NCBI RefSeq assembly: GCF_001761485.1
Contig: NC_090772.1
Location: forward strand, 1,920,501 to 1,984,500
DNA from: Yarrowia lipolytica
Lineage: Eukaryota > Ascomycota > Dipodascomycetes > Dipodascales
Length of the DNA: 64,000 nucleotides
Direction of reading: 5' to 3'
Below, one piece after another: positions 23,308-35,400 of this stretch (position 1 is its first letter; every line of letters begins with the position of its first letter). The notes under the pieces were generated by a model. That model saw only the letters and a program-made list of their open reading frames with translations, did not search any database and had not been told where the DNA came from. The translations under genes and the position numbers were made by a program.

Positions 23308-25052
23308 GTGTAAATATCTCTCATGAAAATGTATATATATCTGTGAATGAATAGAGCAGTGCAGTGGTGCGTACCAGTAGGAGTAGTACCCAGGTTTTTG
23401 GATTCGCCCATCGGCTAGGGTAGGAGTACCGTGCAGTATGTACTGTGCCTTTGGGAGATGACTTGAAACCTGGAGACGACTGAGACCTGGAGACGACTGA
23501 GACCTGTAGATGACTGAGACCTGTAGACGGGCCCATATGGAGAGACGGTGCAGACGAGACTTGTCATAAAGTGGGACTTGTTTCGTCACCAGCCTCTTCG
23601 CACAGACGTGGCCCAACAAGTCAAGGTCTGGATCATCTGGCTAAGCTGGGCCTTCTCGCTAAGCTGGGGTCAGTATCTCACTGTGACCAACACCGGATCA
23701 AGTACAGACCCGTCATCCATCTCACTCAAAGTCCCCAGCGCTCACTCTGACCGAACCCCAGGTTGTAGCTGTTGTAGTTTGCCGTATTGTCGTATTGTTA
23801 TGGTGTCATTCGTATCGTTCCATTCTTACTTGAAGTTGGTTGGAGTTAGTTGAAGTTAGTTGAAAGTTAGTTTGAAAACAAGTTGCACTGGGGGTACCCA
23901 TTTCGGGGTTTCAGCAATCGCCATGTCCGAAAATACCATTCAAGTGACGGTGGAACAGGTGGTTTCTAACAAAAATGGTAAAATGTCTTTCTGTTGCCAT
24001 ACGAATATTTCGGGGTATCTACGTCTGTAGTTTTGTGGTCAAGTGTTTATTGTTAGTAGTTAGTTGACAAGCTAGAACTTGAAAAGAAGTATTTAAACAA
24101 GTAATGAGAGTAATAAATAATAACCAGAATAATAAATAACCTAAATACAAATAATGAAGAAAAAATTATAAAATACAACCAACAACAAAAATCGGTATCG
24201 CACTCGTTCAACACTTCCTACTGTCTGAAATCAACATGATACCCTTGTTTTCTGTCAACAATATCGATTCCATCAGCTGTATCATCACATCGCCGCAGAT
24301 GCTAGATCTCTGTTGGTGCCATATCGTGAACCTGTCTCTATCCTTATAGGGATCACCACCGTTACCACAACGTCTAGAGCGTCTTTGCAACCATGCGATG
24401 ATCCTCAAGATCCACCCGGTCGCCATTGTTCGACTGAGTTGGTTGGCTTTTTTGACCCTCGGTGCAATCCATCGCCAACCATCATCCATCGGGTCGCCTT
24501 GAACGGTGCACTACAAGTAGCCCCGTTAACATGGAAATGAACCTGTCCAAAGTCGATCTAACCTTCAGAGTGACGTTGGTGGCGTCGATTGGGGCCGTGA
24601 TTCAGCCGTGCTAGCTTCAGTCACGAAACGGGGCTGTGTCGTCCTACCAGCCTGCTGTTCCAAGGTAGTGCTGTGGACGGTAGTACGGCAGCCAGTACAG
24701 GCGGCCAAACGCCCTCGGTGAGTCCCTTTTCTGAACCCGAAACCCATGCCTGCCACGGAACCTGCTGTTTTGGTCCGCGTCCGACCCCACGGCGAGGTCC
24801 TAGTTGGTCCATATCTACAAACATCTCAGAGTAGCTCCAGGTCCAGCTTCGCTGGCTACAGCTCAGCTTATCGACCTAAATGACCACCAGTACAGCTTGT
24901 CAGATCTTCTACATTTTGACTCAGAAGTTGTGCAACCACACGCAAAGCTTTTCAGCAACCTCTTTCTTGCACCGTCGCCACTGTTGACTTGCCTGTCCCA
25001 AGGCGAAGCGTCGCCGTGCTCCCGAGGTCGTCCAACATCTTGCTGATCGGGG
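23308..25052. other. Spacer downstream of TOM6
   Basis: After the TOM6 stop the sequence TATATATCTGTGAATG may serve 3'-end formation. A 17-bp tandem array lies at 23455-23529. From about 24,040 to 24,200 the DNA is A-rich. Frames of up to 125 codons here overlap on both strands and match no family I know. The end of the stretch may contain unrecognisable 5' remains of the protease pseudogene. Confidence 0.5.
23455..23529. repeat. 17-bp tandem repeat, about 4 copies
   Basis: Units of the form GACTGAGACCTGGAGAC or GACTGAGACCTGTAGAC follow each other, preceded by a degenerate copy with GACTTGAAACCTGGAGAC. Confidence 0.8.
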
Positions 25053-25700
25053 CCTACAAACCTCTACGAGACCGACAACCAGGTTGGAACTCCGCCCCAG
25101 AACGTGACTGCAACGTTCGACACCGGATCGCTCCGCGGCACCAACATCACTACCCGTGAGAACCTCTATTACTGTCGATCCTCGTTCGACGTGCGCAAGT
25201 CGGAGATACCAGTTCCATGGCCACGATTACTGGAAATCTCTTGGTAACAATGGCCTGGATACCAGTTCCATGGCCAGACTTTCGAGGACTTCAACATCTG
25301 GGTGGCCACAGGACCAACGAGCTTCGACATTGGAATCTTCGGTAAGTCTGCCAATGACGACTTCAAAAAGAGCTTTGCCCAGGTTCTCGCCGACTCTGGC
25401 AAGATTTTTCGAGTCGTCTTCTCGCTCGATCCCAAGTACAAAAGATCCTAGGTGCTCTGAACAATGTCTAATACCGAGGGTATGACTGGGCCAAGTCCCG
25501 GGGAGCCTCGTACTACACCGTGCATGTGGACCACCATAGTGGCTATGCCATATCTCGTGGATGCTGTTTCATTCAAGGCGACCCGACACCAGATCGTGCT
25601 GGACAATGGAGGATTCAATCCCTTCGGCACCAAAGGTTCTTACCGGTCCTTCTCCCATTTCTCAACACCCGAGACTTCACTCTAACAAGGGCCTAGTACA
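25053..25700 (+). pseudogene. Decayed pepsin-type aspartic protease (family A1)
   Basis: The translation at 25056-25130 reads NLYET, then VGTPPQNVTATFDTGS, the start of a mature pepsin-family protease. The catalytic Asp motif is FDTGS, followed by the residues that bind it. A stop (TAA) lies in frame near 25243. The same frame then continues with FHGQTFEDFNIWVATGPTSF and DIGIFGKSAND, reminiscent of the conserved GILGLG region, before another stop near 25450. In a different frame, IVLDNGGFNPFG at about 25590-25625 matches the second catalytic motif (LLDSGTT), here with Asn in place of the expected Ser or Thr. The gene thus carries at least two stops and one frame change and has no visible signal peptide. 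Yarrowia secretes several proteases of this family, so this is most simply a dead copy. The limits are approximate. Confidence 0.75.
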
Positions 25701-28078
25701 ATCCGACGTGGTGAAGATCACCGGCGACGGACCTGGAACCGAGGTTTTCCAACACTGTCACTTCTACTACTTTAGCTACCGGAGTCGCATGGCCTAGATT
25801 GCTTGTGTCGTGCTTCATATACAATTATTTTGAAGTCATTTGAACAGCTCATGGTCTGGTTGGAAGTGGATCTTGTAGTAGAGGACCCGAAGCAGTAATT
25901 GAGGATCTTATGGCTGAGGATCTGGTGCAGTACCAGAAGTCGGATTGGTCAACGCTCGAAGAATCAGAGTCTACGCTATCAGAAGATCAAGTACTGTCTG
26001 ATGGAGAAGACTCAGGGATAGTATCTATCACCTGTGTGGATTCGAACTGTGTTTCTGAAAACGAGCAAGGCAAACTCCATCAGTGGAGGGACCGATGTGT
26101 AGGTCTTTCAGGTGGGCGGTTCCATTCCTTGGAATGCTTGCAATTCACACCCGGTCAGAACCCCGAACGTCTGGGAATGGTCCTTGGGGAGTCTCTGCTC
26201 GACAACGCGGTTCCCAAGCCTCCTGACGTTGATTTTGGAAGTAGATCAACGATCTTTTGTCTCAACATTGTTACCTTTGACTCTTGCCCGTGACCCTCCT
26301 ACCACGGCCAATGCCGATCTAGGCGGTGGGGCGGTGCGACAATGCTCAAGAGAGATCTCCACAAGGCGACTATGGTTCTGAACGTTTCAACAACTGCTGA
26401 GCTTTCAACATCTGTTGTACTTTCAACAACTGCTGAACTTTTCAACAGCTCTGACGTCATCACTCAATAATCGTCGACAATCACATTGTACTGTGGCTGT
26501 TGAGACAAGATGGAGAGACAAATGACACCTTGGCAGTAAAATATGGGGTATTAGGCCTCACCCAGTTACGTGGTTACCGATGTCAATTCCGGATGTGGTT
26601 CTGAATGTGGTTCTAAAAGTTCGATACGTTGATGTTCGTCCACAGTTTGATAAAAACTCTGCTGATTCAACTATATTAGTTGTTGTGTCCAAAGTTTTAC
26701 TTGACTAATAGTCTTACCTAACTTTTATTACTTAGGTGGACTGAAATTCCCTGACGCCAGCATCTTGCCTGTCATTCCAACTCGCCCATTTGAGATCTGA
26801 TCGGCATAAATTGAAAGAAAATCGTTTAAACTAAGCCTTTGCGAACAACATTAGACACATCTGGCTTCGTCCGCCCCCAATGACCGGTGTTCGTTCTTCA
26901 GGACCATGTGCGACTGAAAACAACCATTATGACGAATTACTCTACTAGACTAGCCAAGTAATGGATCTAAACCCGTTTTTAAATGTACATGAAGTTCAAC
27001 ATCTATGGGTCTGGTGAACTAGCACTGATATTTAAAGCACGGTCTGTACATATCCTGTCCCAACTAGTAATCGACAAAACTAAAGAATTAAGTCAACTGA
27101 AAATACTTGGAACAAAATATGAGATTTGATTTAGCACAACAGAAACACAGCCGATATTTGTTTAGCTAGAATTTTAGTAGGTAATGTATGACTTTTAAAT
27201 CTGTATATTTAATCAGATTTGTAATCAACTCTTTGGTTCCTACTTTTGCGACCCCTAGCACAATTTTTATCTAACAAATTCTAAGTAACTTCCCAACTAA
27301 AGTTCCTCTCACCAGCTCCCATCGATGGTATTCATTTCAAGTCGTTCAACAATTCCCGTAGTGGCACATGATGGGTAGATGGAGAAGTAAAACGTTTCAG
27401 AACTGTTTCTGCTTTCTTAATATCGTCTGGAGTCCAAATTCAAGTTCCGATACTATCCTCAAAACGTGCCCTCTGACTGAACGGGGATAGGGTGAATGGG
27501 AAGCCCAATTTGAGGATTTCTCGATGGATAACTTATACAATGCACTCATAGGTCGCAGTCATTGATACATATGGCGATATAGATGCTGTATTACAGACAA
27601 TTCACTACTCAGGTCGATGGTAAGTCGTATGGCAAGATGGTAAGTGGGGCGGCAAGAAGTCCGATGGCTAAGTCTGGGCAATAGTTACCATTAGTGATAA
27701 TACTGTGACAATCCTGAGAGACATTGAATGGAACTCTCCCATGACTCGTTTAGAATCCATTCTCCTCCTCTCCTCGTTCTTGCAATACAGTATGTCACGG
27801 GCTGTTCACATGTCGAGAGACTCTGAAGGTCCCTGAAGTCTCTCAGAGCTGGATGGAGTCTATCAAGCCACCTCCATGTCTCGATGATACATGTTTCTCA
27901 ACTCTGGTATCCCCTGGCAGACGTTTAACTCCAACTCTCCTATACATCAATTCATAACATTTATTTAACTATTCTGAGTCGCCATTCCTAGCATGTGAAA
28001 CTCATACGGGCCGGTACCGGCAAAGTCAGCTCGTAGCGATGGTAGCGTTTCATTCCATCGCCCCACCCTCCAACCATA
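25701..28078. other. Spacer, no recognised gene
   Basis: A plus frame of 127 codons at 25910-26293 contains LGMVLGESLLDNAV, which distantly recalls the C-terminal part of aspartic proteases, but this is too weak to call. The rest, 26.4-28.0 kb, is AT-rich, with short frames only. A TACAGTA motif lies near 27788. The segment just downstream of HRP1 (27,950-28,078) includes ATTTATTTAAC and may hold its 3' processing signals. Confidence 0.5.
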
Positions 28079-30366
28079 TTAATCTCTTCGACCCTGCTGT
28101 CGATCTCGGCTCCCTCCGTAAGGATGGTAACCTGGGGCTCGTCCGCCGTCTCGTCGATCTCGTCCTCGACCTCCTCCATGCCGTCGCCCTCTCTGTCGGC
28201 CGTCTCGAGGGCCAGTGGGCACTCCGGGAGACCGAGATCGTCGGTCAGACTGGTTGTAACCCCGGCCCCGTCGGCCAGAACGGTCGTCTCGGCCACGATC
28301 GACTCGCCGCATCTCATTGTCGTCACTCGACTCATCGTTGTGGTGGTCCCGCTCTCTCGACTGCTGGTGGTGGTTGTCTCTCTGCTGATGGCTTTGGCCC
28401 TGAGGCTGCTGCTGCTGCTGCATCTGGGCCATCATCTGGGCCATCATGGCTTGCTGGGCTTCGGGGTCGGCCGCAGCGCCTCCCTGCATCTGCTGTACCT
28501 GCTGCATGTATTGCATGTACTGCTGCCACCATTGGGTCATGGCCTGGGGGGTCATGCCACCGTAGGAGTTCTGGGCAGGAGCGGCGGCGGCATCTGCAGT
28601 ACCTCCGTGGCTGTGATTGTTGTTGTAGTTGTGGTTGCCGCCTCCATGGGAAGGTCCCGCAACTGCATTGGCCACTGCGGAAGCGCCGGCACCCTTGGAC
28701 CGGTTCTCGGCTCGCTTGACCTCAATGGGCTTGTCCTTGAGAATCAGCAGGGGCTGGGCCAGAATGGTGTTCATGGCCTGCTCGGAGTCGAACGTGACGA
28801 ACCCGAATCCCCGAGGCCGGCCAGAGTCCTTGTCAATCATGAGCTGAGCGTCAATGACGGTGCCGTACTGCTCAAAGAACTGCTTGTAGTCCTCTTCGGT
28901 GACATCGGAGCCCACTCCGCCCACGAAAATCTTACTGGTCTTGTCCTGCTCTTCTCGAGGGATAGCTCGCTTGGGATCGATGATCTTTCCGTCAAGGTAG
29001 TGCTCCTTGGCCATGACTGCGTTCACACACTTGGGGTCTCTGAAGGTGAGAAATCCGAATCCACGAGACTTGCCGGAAAAGTGATCGCGCATGACAGTGC
29101 ATTCCAGCACCTCGCCAAACTGCGCAAAGTAGTTGGTCAGCGACTCGTCGGTGGTTTCCCAGTTGAGACCTCCAATGAACATCTTACCCTCGTCCTTGGG
29201 AGGGATGACAATGTTTCCCAGAGCGGCATTTCCATCCGACCGGTAAACAAGATCGCCGTTGGGTCCGGGCATGGCTGCTGCGACTGCCGCAGCCATCTCG
29301 GCGGGGATAGAGGGAGCCGCAGGAGCCACAGGAGCGGCGGCAGCAGGGGCAGCTGCGGCGGCGGGTGCAGTGGGAATGGCAGCGGCAGCAGGAGCTGAGG
29401 GAGCAGCAGCCAATCGAGGATCAGCAGTGGGAGCGGCGGGGGTGGCCGCAGCGGGAGCTACCGGCGTGGGGATGTTGTCCTCCGCCTTGGGCTCAACCTT
29501 GGCAGGTTTATCCTCGGCGCTGGGTTAGTATTGGTAGCAGAAGGCCGTGGGAACTCCTAGTTGGTACTCGTACAACTCCTAGAGACGATGATTTTGTAGT
29601 CACGAGCTCAAATATGTCAAGGATGTTGGTCTGGAGTGTGAGAGGAGAGGTATATGGTGCGGAGAAGGGGACGAATGTGGTCTGAAAAATGGACATCTAA
29701 AGGAAGATGGCGTCTAACGAGGAACTTGGAGAAGATTTATGATTGCATTCCAGTGCGTGGAATGACTGCTCAGAACACAGCTGGGGCAGATCTCAAGTAT
29801 GTGCAGGATAAGCTAGGGGTAGAATGCTGGCTAGTGGAGATAGTCAAATGTTTTCATCGGTTCGTGTCTCGCTACTCCAGCAACCGCCGGAACAGTCTGT
29901 CTGCTCAACAGCAGTTGGGTCTTGTATCTAACTTACCCTTGGGTACTGGGTGACAGCCGTGGAGCAGTAAAAGTGAGTACAGAAGAGTCGTTATGGGCCC
30001 AATGGGGACAGGGAAGCTGGGCTATGCAAACTCGGCACAAGTCGATGGTGATCAGTTCCGAAATGGGTCTTCAGTCTGACCGTTGCAACTGATCTCCCTT
30101 TGACTGCTTTAACACCTCAGGAATCGGAACTCTCCCTGGTCAACCCACCCCTCCAACCATCCTTCCAACCACCCTTCCGACCACTAATACCATACATCTA
30201 GATTGTGCAAGTACATCTCTGGCAACTCTCCCTCCACCCCCACACAAAACAAAAGCCCTATATCCACCTAGATACTCTAAATACCTATCTGTGTCACGTC
30301 GCCGGTCGCGTGGAGTACTCACTAAATATCGTTGAGAAAATCGTCGTCGTCGTCGAGTCCAGACAT
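28079..30366 (-). CDS. HRP1: Hrp1/Nab4, cleavage factor IB RNA-binding protein (two exons)
   Basis: Exon 1 is 30366-30323 (44 bases) and exon 2 is 29519-28079, joined across an 803-base intron with donor GTGAGTACTC and acceptor TACTAACCCAG. The 494-residue protein begins MSGLDDDDDFLNDIY-AEDKP, like baker's yeast Hrp1 (DFNDIYGDDKP), which fixes the short first exon. An Ala/Pro-rich segment follows (residues about 20-105). Two RRM domains follow: the first has KMFIGG at about 127 and RGFGFLTF at about 167, the second KIFVGG at about 211 and RGFGFVTF at about 251. The C-terminal third is Gln/Met-rich, then Arg/Gly-rich with RGR and GGRGR motifs expected to be methylated. Hrp1 binds the UA-rich efficiency element of pre-mRNA 3' ends, shuttles between nucleus and cytoplasm and acts in polyadenylation and mRNA decay. 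An exon-2-only reading would need a non-ATG start. It faces TRM11 head to head. Confidence 0.95.
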
Positions 30367-30607
30367 GTTAACTATCTAGTCGCTATGTATGTGTGTGTGT
30401 GTGGTAGAGGAGAAAACCTCCCTCTGCGGTGTCACTATGCACTCTGTTTTACCCTAACCCATTCCCCCAATTGGGGAAAATATCGAAACGTCGTGTGTTC
30501 GATTCCTGTAAATGATTATGTTAAAAAAAAAGTCAAAGTCTAAAAAATATTTTGATAATGCGACTACTGATCTGAAAAAAAAAAAAAACACCACACAAAC
30601 AGAAGCA
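30367..30607. promoter_or_regulatory. Bidirectional promoter between HRP1 and TRM11
   Basis: Only 241 bases separate the two start codons, so the genes must share a promoter region. It contains a GT-rich tract near 30,385-30,402 and, close to the TRM11 start, a run of about 15 A within an A-rich leader. I see no clear TATA box for either gene. A nucleosome-excluding poly(A) tract is a common feature of such promoters. Confidence 0.6.
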
Positions 30608-31912
30608 ATGAAGTACCTGCTGTTGCTGTCGCAAACGCACATGCAGTTTCGGCTGGCCGAACTCACCGCCCTGGCCCAGCTCGAAAATATCGCCGTTGAC
30701 TTGTCGTCCCATGACGAGTCGTCTCCGTTCATGATTGTGGAGCTGGAGAACGACGAGGCTGCCAAAAAGCTGATTCGACGATCCGTGCTTGCCAAGTCCA
30801 TCTACGAGCTTTGGGGCGGTCCAGCTGCGTCCATGGAGGAGCTTCACGAGCAGATCAAGACCCAGACCAGCCAACTGTGGCCCAAGTATGCCACCGACTC
30901 GTTCAAGTTTGAAATCATTGGATACCAATCTTCGCGACCCAAGGAGGAGTTTATCAAGATGGTGGAGGGGTTTTCATACATGGATTTCAAGGGAAAGATC
31001 AAAATGAAGTCGCCGGACCACGTGTTCACCATTCTGGAGGACTACCGAGTCATCGGGCAGAACCCCGAACCCGCTCCCGCGCGAATATTCTTTGGACGAC
31101 ACATTGCCAACTCCAACCGGAGTGCCATGGACACTTTTGATCTCAAGAAACGCAAATATATCGGCACGACGTCGTTTGACGCTGAATTGTCTCTTTTGAC
31201 GTGCAATTTGGCGCATGTGAAGCGAAACGGGCTCATGTACGATCCCTTTGCCGGCACCGGATCGTTTCTGGTGGCTGCGGCAGCGTTTGGAGCTCTCACG
31301 GTGGGTTCGGACATCGATGTGCGCATGATCAGAGGCAAGGGTAAAGGATGCGATATTCCTGCCAACTTCAAACAGTACAACTCCGTTAACCGGCTTCTGG
31401 ACGTTTTGGCGGTCGACTTCACCAACAACTCGTTCCGAAAGGGTCTCAAGTTCGATTCCATCGTCTGTGATCCTCCCTACGGAGTTCGGGAGGGTCTCAA
31501 AGTCCTGGGAGTGCGAGAGGAGGACGTTGAGAAGAAGAAGCATCTGGAAACGACTCTGGTGGACGGTCAGCTGGCGCATACTCGTCGAGATTACATTCCT
31601 CCAAAGAAGCCGTTTGAGTTTGGAAAGATGATGGATGCTCTGTTGAGTTTCTCGGCTGAGCGACTTGTTGAAGACGGCCGGCTCGCCTTCTGGATGCCCA
31701 CCGCCAACCAGGACTACACAGACGCCGAGATTCCTCTCCATGAGGATCTAGAGCTCATCTGCAACTGTGTGCAGGACTTCAACCAGTGGTCGCGACGGTG
31801 TTTGGTGTACAGGCGACGAAAGGAGGGCGATAAGGGCGAGTTGAGAAAGACTGAAGGCGGTAAGGCTGAGGACTTTCGAGTCAAGTACTTCAAGGGGTTC
31901 AAGAATGAGTAA
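30608..31912 (+). CDS. TRM11: Trm11, catalytic subunit of tRNA (guanine-10-N2) methyltransferase
   Basis: The 434-residue protein starts MKYLLLLSQTH, matching the start of baker's yeast Trm11. The open frame continues upstream to 30512, but those residues come from the A-rich leader and were left out. The N-terminal half carries the THUMP-like tRNA-binding part, with ENDEAAKKLIRRSVL and KSIYELWGG blocks that are highly conserved in Trm11. The C-terminal half is a class I methyltransferase: motif I DPFAGTGSF at residues about 212-220, an acidic SDID at about 234, and catalytic motif DPPYG at 288-292. With the partner Trm112 it methylates guanosine 10 of several tRNAs in the cytoplasm. An imperfect tandem duplication of about 51 bases follows the gene. 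Confidence 0.95.
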   Translation: MKYLLLLSQTHMQFRLAELTALAQLENIAVDLSSHDESSPFMIVELENDEAAKKLIRRSVLAKSIYELWGGPAASMEELHEQIKTQTSQLWPKYATDSFKFEIIGYQSSRPKEEFIKMVEGFSYMDFKGKIKMKSPDHVFTILEDYRVIGQNPEPAPARIFFGRHIANSNRSAMDTFDLKKRKYIGTTSFDAELSLLTCNLAHVKRNGLMYDPFAGTGSFLVAAAAFGALTVGSDIDVRMIRGKGKGCDIPANFKQYNSVNRLLDVLAVDFTNNSFRKGLKFDSIVCDPPYGVREGLKVLGVREEDVEKKKHLETTLVDGQLAHTRRDYIPPKKPFEFGKMMDALLSFSAERLVEDGRLAFWMPTANQDYTDAEIPLHEDLELICNCVQDFNQWSRRCLVYRRRKEGDKGELRKTEGGKAEDFRVKYFKGFKNE

Positions 31913-32474
31913 AGGTGTGAGAATGAGCTATATAGATGGTAATGCATGGTTATTGGAGACTGAAAATTGGTTTTATTTTCGTTATTTTGGTAATGCATGG
32001 TTATGGGTGACTTTTGGGACTGGTAATTGGTTTTATTTCCATGTTTTTTGTTTTATTTTCGTTTTATTTCGTTTTATTTTGTTTTATTTTGTTTTTTTTA
32101 TTCTATAATATTTTATTAATAATCGTAATATTCCTGCTGACCGCTCTTCCGATCTATCCTTAAAGTTTAGTTAAAAAAGCTCCGTTTTAGTTGACCCAAT
32201 ACTTTGTAGTTACTTACACTGCTTCGCCAAAACAACACTCTCCAACTCACCCAGGACCACTCCTATCGTAAAAAGGAGAATATTGCCGGAATCTCCAACA
32301 CCACCTGTCTCCACCAAACCCGTCCTCATCGCCTCTCGCCCATCCCCGACGCTTTTCCTTAGACCTCTCCCCGCTACCGCCAAACCTTATGCACCTGTAA
32401 TTGCACACCATCACCATCACCAACCACAGTTGCGACGCCACTCAGTTACACACAGAAACCAACCATTCTACAGC
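31913..32474. other. Spacer between TRM11 and TAF2
   Basis: The first part contains the duplicated segment listed at 31938-32040 and a T-rich tract (repeats of TTTTATTTCG near 32,040-32,105) suited to 3'-end formation. The last about 190 bases are an open, pyrimidine-rich leader in frame with TAF2 but without an ATG before 32475. Confidence 0.6.
31938..32040. repeat. Imperfect tandem duplication, about 51 bp
   Basis: GGTAATGCATGGTTAT occurs at 31938 and 31989. In each copy it is followed after a short gap by AATTGGTTTTATTT. It lies just downstream of TRM11, so it could affect the 3' untranslated region. Confidence 0.75.
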
Positions 32475-35400
32475 ATGTCGCGGGGATTCAATGTGGCGCA
32501 CCAGAAGGTGTCGCTGGACGTGGATCTCGGGGAAAAGGTGCTGCGCGGCTCCACGGAAATCACGATTGTGCCGTCGGACCTGTCGATACGGCAGTTTCGG
32601 TTCGACTGTCGGCAGGCGCAGATCAAGTCTGTGTTGGTGAACGGCAAAAAGGCCACGTTCACACATCACGACGCCAGCGGCTACGAGGCGTTCAGCGACT
32701 CGCGCACCGTCTCGGACGTCCATCAGCACCATCTCTACCGAAAGTACATTGATCACGCCCACAAGGAGGTGTTGGAGGGAGAGCTGGAGGTGAATCTGCC
32801 GCGAGGCGTCAAGGTGAGCTATCAGGACACGTCACGGGAAACAGGGCCCGCCGCAGATGAGGAGGCCGTCGGGGTGTACGCTCCTCTGATTGTCACCATT
32901 TCGTTTGTGGTCCGGGATCCCAAGACGGGAGTCACGTTTGTCGGGGGCCATGGATCGAGGCTCAAAAAGTCGTTCTGGCATGCATACACAACCCACGCAC
33001 CCATAGGAGCGGCCACCAGCCACTGGCTGCCGTGTGTGGACGGTCTGTGGTCTCGATGCACGTGGCAGTTTGAGGTGACGGTGCCCCGAACGGTGGGCAG
33101 TCTAGGAGGAGCAAGGGTCGAGGAAGAGGAGCCCGACGTCGATATGGAGGACGCAGACGACGACGAGGGTCTCGAAGGAGCCACTCCACGTGTCAAGGAA
33201 GAACTTGCCGACGAGCATGTGGTCAAAAAGGAACTCACAACAGAAACCGGGTCGCCAAAACAGACCGTTGACGACGATGATGAGGATGAGGAGATGGAGC
33301 AGGACGACAAGGAAGAGGAACTTGATCTGGAAATGGAAATCGAAATTGAGGTGGTGGGAAATGGAGCTGTGGTGGAGGAGCTGTCCCACGCCGATGCATC
33401 CAAAAAGACCATTGCTTACTCCCTCTGGAACCCCGTCTCGGCCCAGCACATTGGCTTTGCTGTGGGTCCATTTGTGGAGGCGCCTCTGCCTGATTTCAGA
33501 GACACAGACGAAGACGAGGACGGAGGAACACCAGCAGGATTCCCCATCAAGGTGTTTGCTCTTCCGGACCAGGTTTCCGACGCCTCAAACACATGTGTCT
33601 TCCTACACAAGGCCATCGAGTTTCTGACCAATGAGTATGGTTCATTCCCGTTCGACGCCATGAGCGTGGTGTTTGTGTCTGAGTATGGCAAGGCACAGAT
33701 GGGCGCGTCTGGGGGTCTCTGTGTTGCCTCTGACGATTTTCTGTATCCTCCGGATGTAGTGGATCCCCTGCTTTCGTCCACAGAAGCTCTCACAGTTGCC
33801 CTGACTACCCAATGGTGTGGTGTCAACATTGTGCCACGCACCTGGAACGACACGTGGTTGACGCAAGGTCTGGCTATTTACATGGCTGCTCTGTTCATGA
33901 AGCGTCTGATGGGCAATAACGAGTACCGGTACCGGTTTAAGCGGTTGGCTGAGATGATTTGTGAGGAAGATGTGGGTCGCCCACCGCTCGCCAAGCCCCA
34001 TTTTCGATTCCCTCTGTTTCCCAAGGATCTGAGCTTCATCAACCTGAAGGCTCCGGGAGTTTTGTTTATTCTGGATCGTCGAATGACCAAAATCGACAAG
34101 ACGTTTGGTCTTTCTCGAGTCATTCCCCGTATCTTTCTGCAGTCTCTTTCTGGTGATCTTGTCAACAATGCTCTGGGCACAAACCACTTTTACAAGCTGT
34201 GTGAGCGAGTTTCGCACTGCAAGCTGGACGAGTTCTTTGACCAGTGGGTGTACTCGAGTGGTGTTCCTGTACTGCAGGTCACCCAGCGGTTCAACAAGAA
34301 GCGAATGTTCATTGAAATGGGTATTCGGCAGACCCAGACCGACAAGAGCGGCGAGAAGAAACCTGTGGAGGATACCTTTATTGGGGACGTTATTCGGAGT
34401 GAAGAGGGAGTGGATCATGGGGATGAGGAGGAAGGAGGTCCCAAAACGCCACTTTTTACTGGTCCCATTACAATTCGAATCCACGAGGCTGATGGTACTC
34501 CCTACGAGCATGTGGTGGATATCAAGCACATTTTTACCAAACTTGATATCCAGTACAACACAAAGTATAAGCGGCTGAAGCGGAACAAGAAAGAGGTGGA
34601 AGCTGCGGCCACTGTTACTGCAACTGCGGCGCCTCCTGCAGCTTCTGCTTCAAACAATGAGGAGGATGAGGTCGGTGTGGTCATCTCGTGTCTGGGCGAT
34701 GTGCTACAGACCGATGCAGAGTTGGAAGAGTGGGAGCTCAGTGAGTGGGGCAAGGATGAGGAGATGCGCATGTCCAATGAGGCGTTTGAGTGGCTCCGAA
34801 TCGACGCAGATTTCGAATGGATTTGTAAGATCCATGTCAACCAACCCGATTACATGTACGCTTCTCAGCTTCAACAGGATCGAGATGTGGTTGCCCAGTA
34901 CGAATCGGTGCAGTTCTTTGCCGAGTCGCGACCCTCCAAGGTATATTCGACGATCCTGCTACGTACATTGATTGATCGGCGGTACTATTATGGAGTTCGA
35001 GTGGCAGCAGCACTTGGGTTGGTGAAGATGGCAGTTTCGGAAACGTCTTACATTGGTCAGACGCATCTGTTAAAGGCCTTTCAGAACTTGTTCTGTTTCC
35101 CCAACTCGTCTATTCCTCGATCTAACGACTTTTCGGATTTCCCCACATATTTCGTGCAAAAGGCCATTACTCGAGCCTTTTCTCAGATCAGAAATGGAGA
35201 TGGCGAGTGTCCCGCAGAGATCCGGACGCTGATTCTAGACATTTTGGCCTACAATGAGAATTCAACCAACTCCATGAGTGACTCGTTCTACCTGTCTGAT
35301 CTGATTACGTTTTTGGCCGATGTCTTGTGTTCGTCAGACAGCAACGACGAGTCTACTCGTGAATTTGCTGCCCGTGCAGTCAACGAGATTGATCGGTGTG

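Noticed and set aside
25910-26293. 127-codon frame with LGMVLGESLLDNAV, possible C terminus of the protease pseudogene
   Set aside because: Similarity to protease C termini is too weak, and it is separated from the clear part by unrelated sequence.
28124-29398. 424-codon plus-strand open frame
   Set aside because: It is the antisense shadow of the GC-rich, repetitive HRP1 exon 2. Its composition (runs of V, L, S and G) mirrors the RGG and Gln-rich parts, and the sense product has clear RRM motifs.
30512-30607. N-terminal extension of TRM11
   Set aside because: The extra residues are Lys-rich products of an A-rich leader, and the family starts at MKYLLLL (30608).
32283-32474. N-terminal extension of TAF2 by 64 codons
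   Set aside because: There is no ATG in this part of the frame, and it would begin at TTG. The family start fits the ATG at 32475.
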